A stretch of 64,000 bases of DNA. Source: Dyadobacter sp. MSC1_007. GTDB lineage: Bacteria; Bacteroidota; Bacteroidia; Cytophagales; Spirosomataceae. The position numbers were made by a program, and so were the translations under genes. Every line of letters begins with the position of its first letter. Position 1 is the first letter of the stretch. The DNA lies in the NCBI RefSeq assembly GCF_023667495.1, contig NZ_JAMOZL010000017.1, positions 92,963 to 156,962 on the forward strand, written 5' to 3'. Positions 61,214-64,000 of the stretch are shown here, one piece after another. Below the pieces are notes generated by a model. The model saw nothing but the letters and a program-made list of their open reading frames with translations. It had not been told where the DNA came from and searched no databases.

Positions 61214-63451
61214 ATGAATAAGATCTTTATAAACCTTATGGTCTGCAAGCTCTTATTGCTGGCTACATTGACCTGCTATGCAAAATCAGCTATTTTTACC
61301 ACTGAACCAGCGAACCGTTTGTATGTTGCCGAAGGAGCGTCGGGCGACGGATCTGGTTGGGATAATGCGCTGGGGGATCTCAGCAATGCGCTTAATATGG
61401 CCCTTGCCAACCCGGTTATTACAGAAATATGGGTAAAAGCCGGGACTTATAAACCCTCGGGGCAGCCTTATAACCTCAGCCTTGGAAATTTACGGCATAG
61501 TGCCTTTTATCTGATCAAAGGTGTGACAGTGCTTGGTGGTTTTGCCGGAAATGAGACGGACACTTATCAGCGAACTCCTGGGAACCAATCTATCCTCTCC
61601 GGTGATATAGGGCTGCCGGGCGATGCCGACAATTGCTATCATACCATTGTTGCGGTAGATAGTCCTGGTGCATATCTGGGTGGCTTCGTCATACGCGATG
61701 GGAATGCAGATGGAACAGGCGTTGGTGCGGATATTTTAGGCACCACTGTCGACGCATCGTCGGGAGGAGGACTCGCCCTCTATTCACCAGGAATGGTGAC
61801 CAGTTGTACTTTCACAACAAACAAGGCAGGCAAGGGAGGAGCCATTTTCCTGAATGTAAACGCGGCAGGCACCAGGATTAACCAATGTCTGATAGCTGAT
61901 AATACCGCCACAGAAGGCGGCGGCATTTACAATGCGAGTAGCACGACCGGAACGATCCAGATATGCACGATTGGTCGGAATACCTCGGCAGGGCAGGGAG
62001 CTGGTGTATTCAATTTACAGTCGAGTTGGGAGATTATTAGTACAATAATTTGGGGTAACAATGGGCAGAGCCCTGCCGGCATTGCGGATCCAGTTGCTAA
62101 ATTAATGGTAACGGCTTCCCTGGTACAAGGGGGAGTGAATGGTGACGGAAATTTGAATTCGGATCCATTTTTTGCAGACCAGTCAGACCCGAACGGACCA
62201 GACGACTTATGGATGACGGCCGACGATGGGCTTCGGCCGTTACCTTGCAGCCCCGTGGTTAACAGAGGTAATAGCGTAAATTTTAAACCCGCCTTTGATA
62301 TTACAGGAAGGCCGCGGGACTTCGATGCGGCGATGGATATGGGTGCGTATGAGCTACAAACGCTCCGCGACGGCACCAGTCTGGCGCTAGATGGCGATCA
62401 AGCTTACATGGGTATTCCCGGTGGGCGCCTCGCCTCGTTGAGCAGCCAAAGCTTCCTGGCAGACGGATGCCGGATTATCGCGAGAGTGACGACTGTAAAA
62501 ATCCCGGGGCAGCAGGACAATGTGCTAGCGAAAGTGAAGGTCGCAGGGAGCGTGATCGCGTTTGATGGGTTTCATTTTGTACAGCGGTATTACGAGATGA
62601 GATCCTCAATGATTCCTCAGGTCCTGGATGTGACGGTTACATTGTTTTTTACCCAATCGGAATTTGATGCTTTCAATGCTGTTGGTGGCGACTTAAAACT
62701 TCCTACCTCGCCGTCTGACGCGACTGGGAAGGCGAACCTGCTGGTGATTGATTATAGAAACTTTAATGCGGACCTTCCGCCCGGGGGAGGCAATGGTCAC
62801 AATTTAAGAACCATTGATCCCGATGATAACAAAATTGTGTGGAACGCCAATTTAAACCGGTGGGAAGTTAGCTTCAATTCCGACCTTTACAGTGGGTTCT
62901 TTGTCACCAATGGCCAATCCTTTCCTTTGAAACTCCTCAGCTTTACTGCTGAAAAGATTGAGCGTACCACATCGCTCGAATGGCTAACAGCGGAGGAGGT
63001 CAATACGAGCCATTTTGAACTACATCGCAGTGCAAATGCACGGGACTGGCAAGCACTACCCGTAAAACTGGCCGCGATGGGTGGCGGAGGGCACCGCTAC
63101 ACCACGTACGATAACGAACCGACCGCCGGTTTGAATTATTACAGGTTAAAAATGATCGATTTGGACGGCTCGTTTACTTTTAGCAAAATTGTTACCACAG
63201 AGCATGGAAATGCATTTAAAGCGCAGGCATTTCCAAACCCGGCCACAACATGGATGAAGCTGGAACTGACGGGAGAGGGTGTTATATCAGGCAAAGCCGA
63301 GCTGGTCAACACCGGAGGAACGGTGGTTTGGAAGGGGCGGATTGTGGACGGTAAGGCGACCCTCGAGGTTAGCAACATTCCGCGAGGACTCTATCTGCTA
63401 CGGGTGCAAAGCGGCGGACGGGAGAACACCCAAAAGGTTGCAATTCAATAG
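61214..63451 (+). CDS. Parallel beta-helix protein with T9SS type A sorting domain (second copy)
   Basis: 745 residues with a signal peptide (~1-24). Same order as 48637-51066: LYVAEGASGDGSGWDNALGD start, beta-helix (~30-390; GTYKPSGQPYN, VLGGFAGNETD, GGLALYSPGMV, GGGIYNASSTT), a beta-sandwich, a LLSFTAEKIERTTSLEWLTA domain and a type A sorting signal (AQAFPNPATTWMKLELTGEG ... GLYLLRVQ). Overall similarity to the first copy is moderate, so the duplication is old. Surface or secreted protein of unknown activity. Confidence 0.9.
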   Translation: MNKIFINLMVCKLLLLATLTCYAKSAIFTTEPANRLYVAEGASGDGSGWDNALGDLSNALNMALANPVITEIWVKAGTYKPSGQPYNLSLGNLRHSAFYLIKGVTVLGGFAGNETDTYQRTPGNQSILSGDIGLPGDADNCYHTIVAVDSPGAYLGGFVIRDGNADGTGVGADILGTTVDASSGGGLALYSPGMVTSCTFTTNKAGKGGAIFLNVNAAGTRINQCLIADNTATEGGGIYNASSTTGTIQICTIGRNTSAGQGAGVFNLQSSWEIISTIIWGNNGQSPAGIADPVAKLMVTASLVQGGVNGDGNLNSDPFFADQSDPNGPDDLWMTADDGLRPLPCSPVVNRGNSVNFKPAFDITGRPRDFDAAMDMGAYELQTLRDGTSLALDGDQAYMGIPGGRLASLSSQSFLADGCRIIARVTTVKIPGQQDNVLAKVKVAGSVIAFDGFHFVQRYYEMRSSMIPQVLDVTVTLFFTQSEFDAFNAVGGDLKLPTSPSDATGKANLLVIDYRNFNADLPPGGGNGHNLRTIDPDDNKIVWNANLNRWEVSFNSDLYSGFFVTNGQSFPLKLLSFTAEKIERTTSLEWLTAEEVNTSHFELHRSANARDWQALPVKLAAMGGGGHRYTTYDNEPTAGLNYYRLKMIDLDGSFTFSKIVTTEHGNAFKAQAFPNPATTWMKLELTGEGVISGKAELVNTGGTVVWKGRIVDGKATLEVSNIPRGLYLLRVQSGGRENTQKVAIQ

Positions 63452-63533
63452 ATTAACATTGAACTACCGAATCCTTCGTCACAAAACCCAAAAATACAAA
63501 GTAACTTACCCCTCTGGAAAAACCTCACACACG

Positions 63534-63728
63534 ATGAAAACCTCCCTCTCCCACCTTCCGGAAGCCAAACAAGACGCATTAAAAACCGTTACCGAAATCG
63601 TAATAGCCAGAGTTCCGGCTGAAATGATCATTCTTTTTGGCAGTTATGCGCGTGGCGAATGGGTAGAGGATTATCAAGAGTATCGAAATGCTAGAAAAAA
63701 TAGCTCCGAAGGAGCCACCTGTTTCTAG
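63534..63728 (+). pseudogene. Truncated MNT-type nucleotidyltransferase
   Basis: Begins MKTSLSHLPEAKQDALKTVT and reaches the nucleotidyltransferase motif IILFGSYARGEWVED (G36-S37). Directly after the motif, where family members continue to the DxD metal pair, the frame turns into unrelated sequence and stops 18 codons later. The break lies at about 63672, at the edge of a hairpin cluster. Intact relatives usually work with a HEPN protein or domain as toxin-antitoxin modules. Whether the 3' half occurs beyond the window is not visible. Confidence 0.6.
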
Positions 63729-63809
63729 CACAACGTCATTATCAGTCATTGCCTGGCTCCCGGGGAGCCTCCTGGGATTGGCGATCAATGAGGAGGCCCC
63801 GCCGGGGCC
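63691..63809. repeat. Cluster of GC-rich hairpins (REP-like element)
   Basis: Three hairpins with three-base loops: GCTCC-GAA-GGAGC (63703-63715) inside an outer CTAGAAA/TTTCTAG pair (63691-63697 and 63722-63728); GGCTCC-CGG-GGAGCC (63755-63769); GGCCCC-GCC-GGGGCC (63795-63809). Alternative pairing GCCTCCT/AGGAGGC joins the last two. Such clusters are typical of interspersed repeats in Cytophagales; it interrupts the nucleotidyltransferase gene. Confidence 0.6.
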
Positions 63810-63923
63810 GTTGCGCTGGATTTGGTATCTGCTTTTCTACAAACAGGGAGCTGCCCGCGGCTTTTTTGAAGGTTACTGCAAATTCTCTGCCAAATCTTTT
63901 TGGCTCATTCCAAGTTTTCGCAA

Positions 63924-64000
63924 ATGGACAAGAACATTGATTGCGATGACACGGTGCCTTTTCACACCGCCCTCACCCTCCCCAACCCCAAACACTTCCC
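63924..64000 (+). CDS. Possible partial gene at the right edge
   Basis: ATG opens a frame MDKNIDCDDTVPFHTALTLP that continues NPKHFP and runs off the window. Composition is plausible but only 25 codons are visible, so no family can be assigned. Another plus-strand frame through 63670-64000 is also open, which lowers confidence. Confidence 0.25.
   Translation, partial: MDKNIDCDDTVPFHTALTLPNPKHF

Overview
The window looks like chromosome of a member of the Bacteroidota, order Cytophagales, with Dyadobacter or a close relative my best guess. The evidence is: several promoters of the Bacteroidota type (TTTG, about 20 bases, TAnnTTTG); proteins carrying type IX secretion (T9SS) C-terminal sorting domains of both type A and type B; a PorP/SprF gene; a hybrid two-component system; and lipoproteins with a classical lipobox. 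No rRNA, CRISPR array, prophage or complete insertion sequence was seen. There is one tRNA gene.

Layout. 0-2.4 kb: a drug-efflux operon (TetR-type repressor, TolC-type channel, start of an HlyD-type adaptor) with two near-identical palindromic operators. 2.6-6.9 kb: housekeeping genes lepA, the E2 subunit of pyruvate dehydrogenase, and hslV. 7.0-14.0 kb: dacB, facing a probable operon of a beta-CASP metallo-hydrolase, accA, a HAD phosphatase, a site-2 protease and a phosphotriesterase-like enzyme. 14.0-22.9 kb: a long minus-strand operon that starts with an exporter (adaptor, TolC, ABC ATPase, two MacB-like permeases) and ends with its probable sigma-54-type response regulator and histidine kinase. 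Its intergenic gaps are filled with inverted low-complexity repeats. 23-27.4 kb: a conserved secreted protein, a further MacB-like permease, tRNA-Leu(CAA), and a divergent HxlR regulator/short-chain dehydrogenase pair.

27.4-46.6 kb is more accessory: gene remnants, a seven-repeat lipoprotein, a Tat-exported amidohydrolase beside a 1368-residue hybrid sensor, a large PKD-repeat T9SS cargo with its PorP/SprF partner, a BlaI/BlaR1 pair with three operator-like sites, a nucleoside-hydrolase-like protein, an NTF2/sugar-dehydrogenase fusion and an S41 protease. 46.8-54.1 kb holds the item I find most interesting: a two-gene module of an HTH protein and an AbiEii-like nucleotidyltransferase, translationally coupled and preceded by a perfect 16-base inverted repeat lying over its promoter. 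It is followed by a beta-helix T9SS cargo and a LodA/LodB-like quinoprotein amino-acid oxidase pair.

54.4-64 kb: an SGNH-like/MBOAT O-acyltransferase pair, a TPR protein, an operon of DUF4180 protein, Crp/Fnr regulator and SMR transporter, two more T9SS cargo proteins, and at the right edge a truncated MNT-type nucleotidyltransferase that runs into a cluster of hairpins. Functional assignments rest on recognised motifs and gene order only; no database search was possible.
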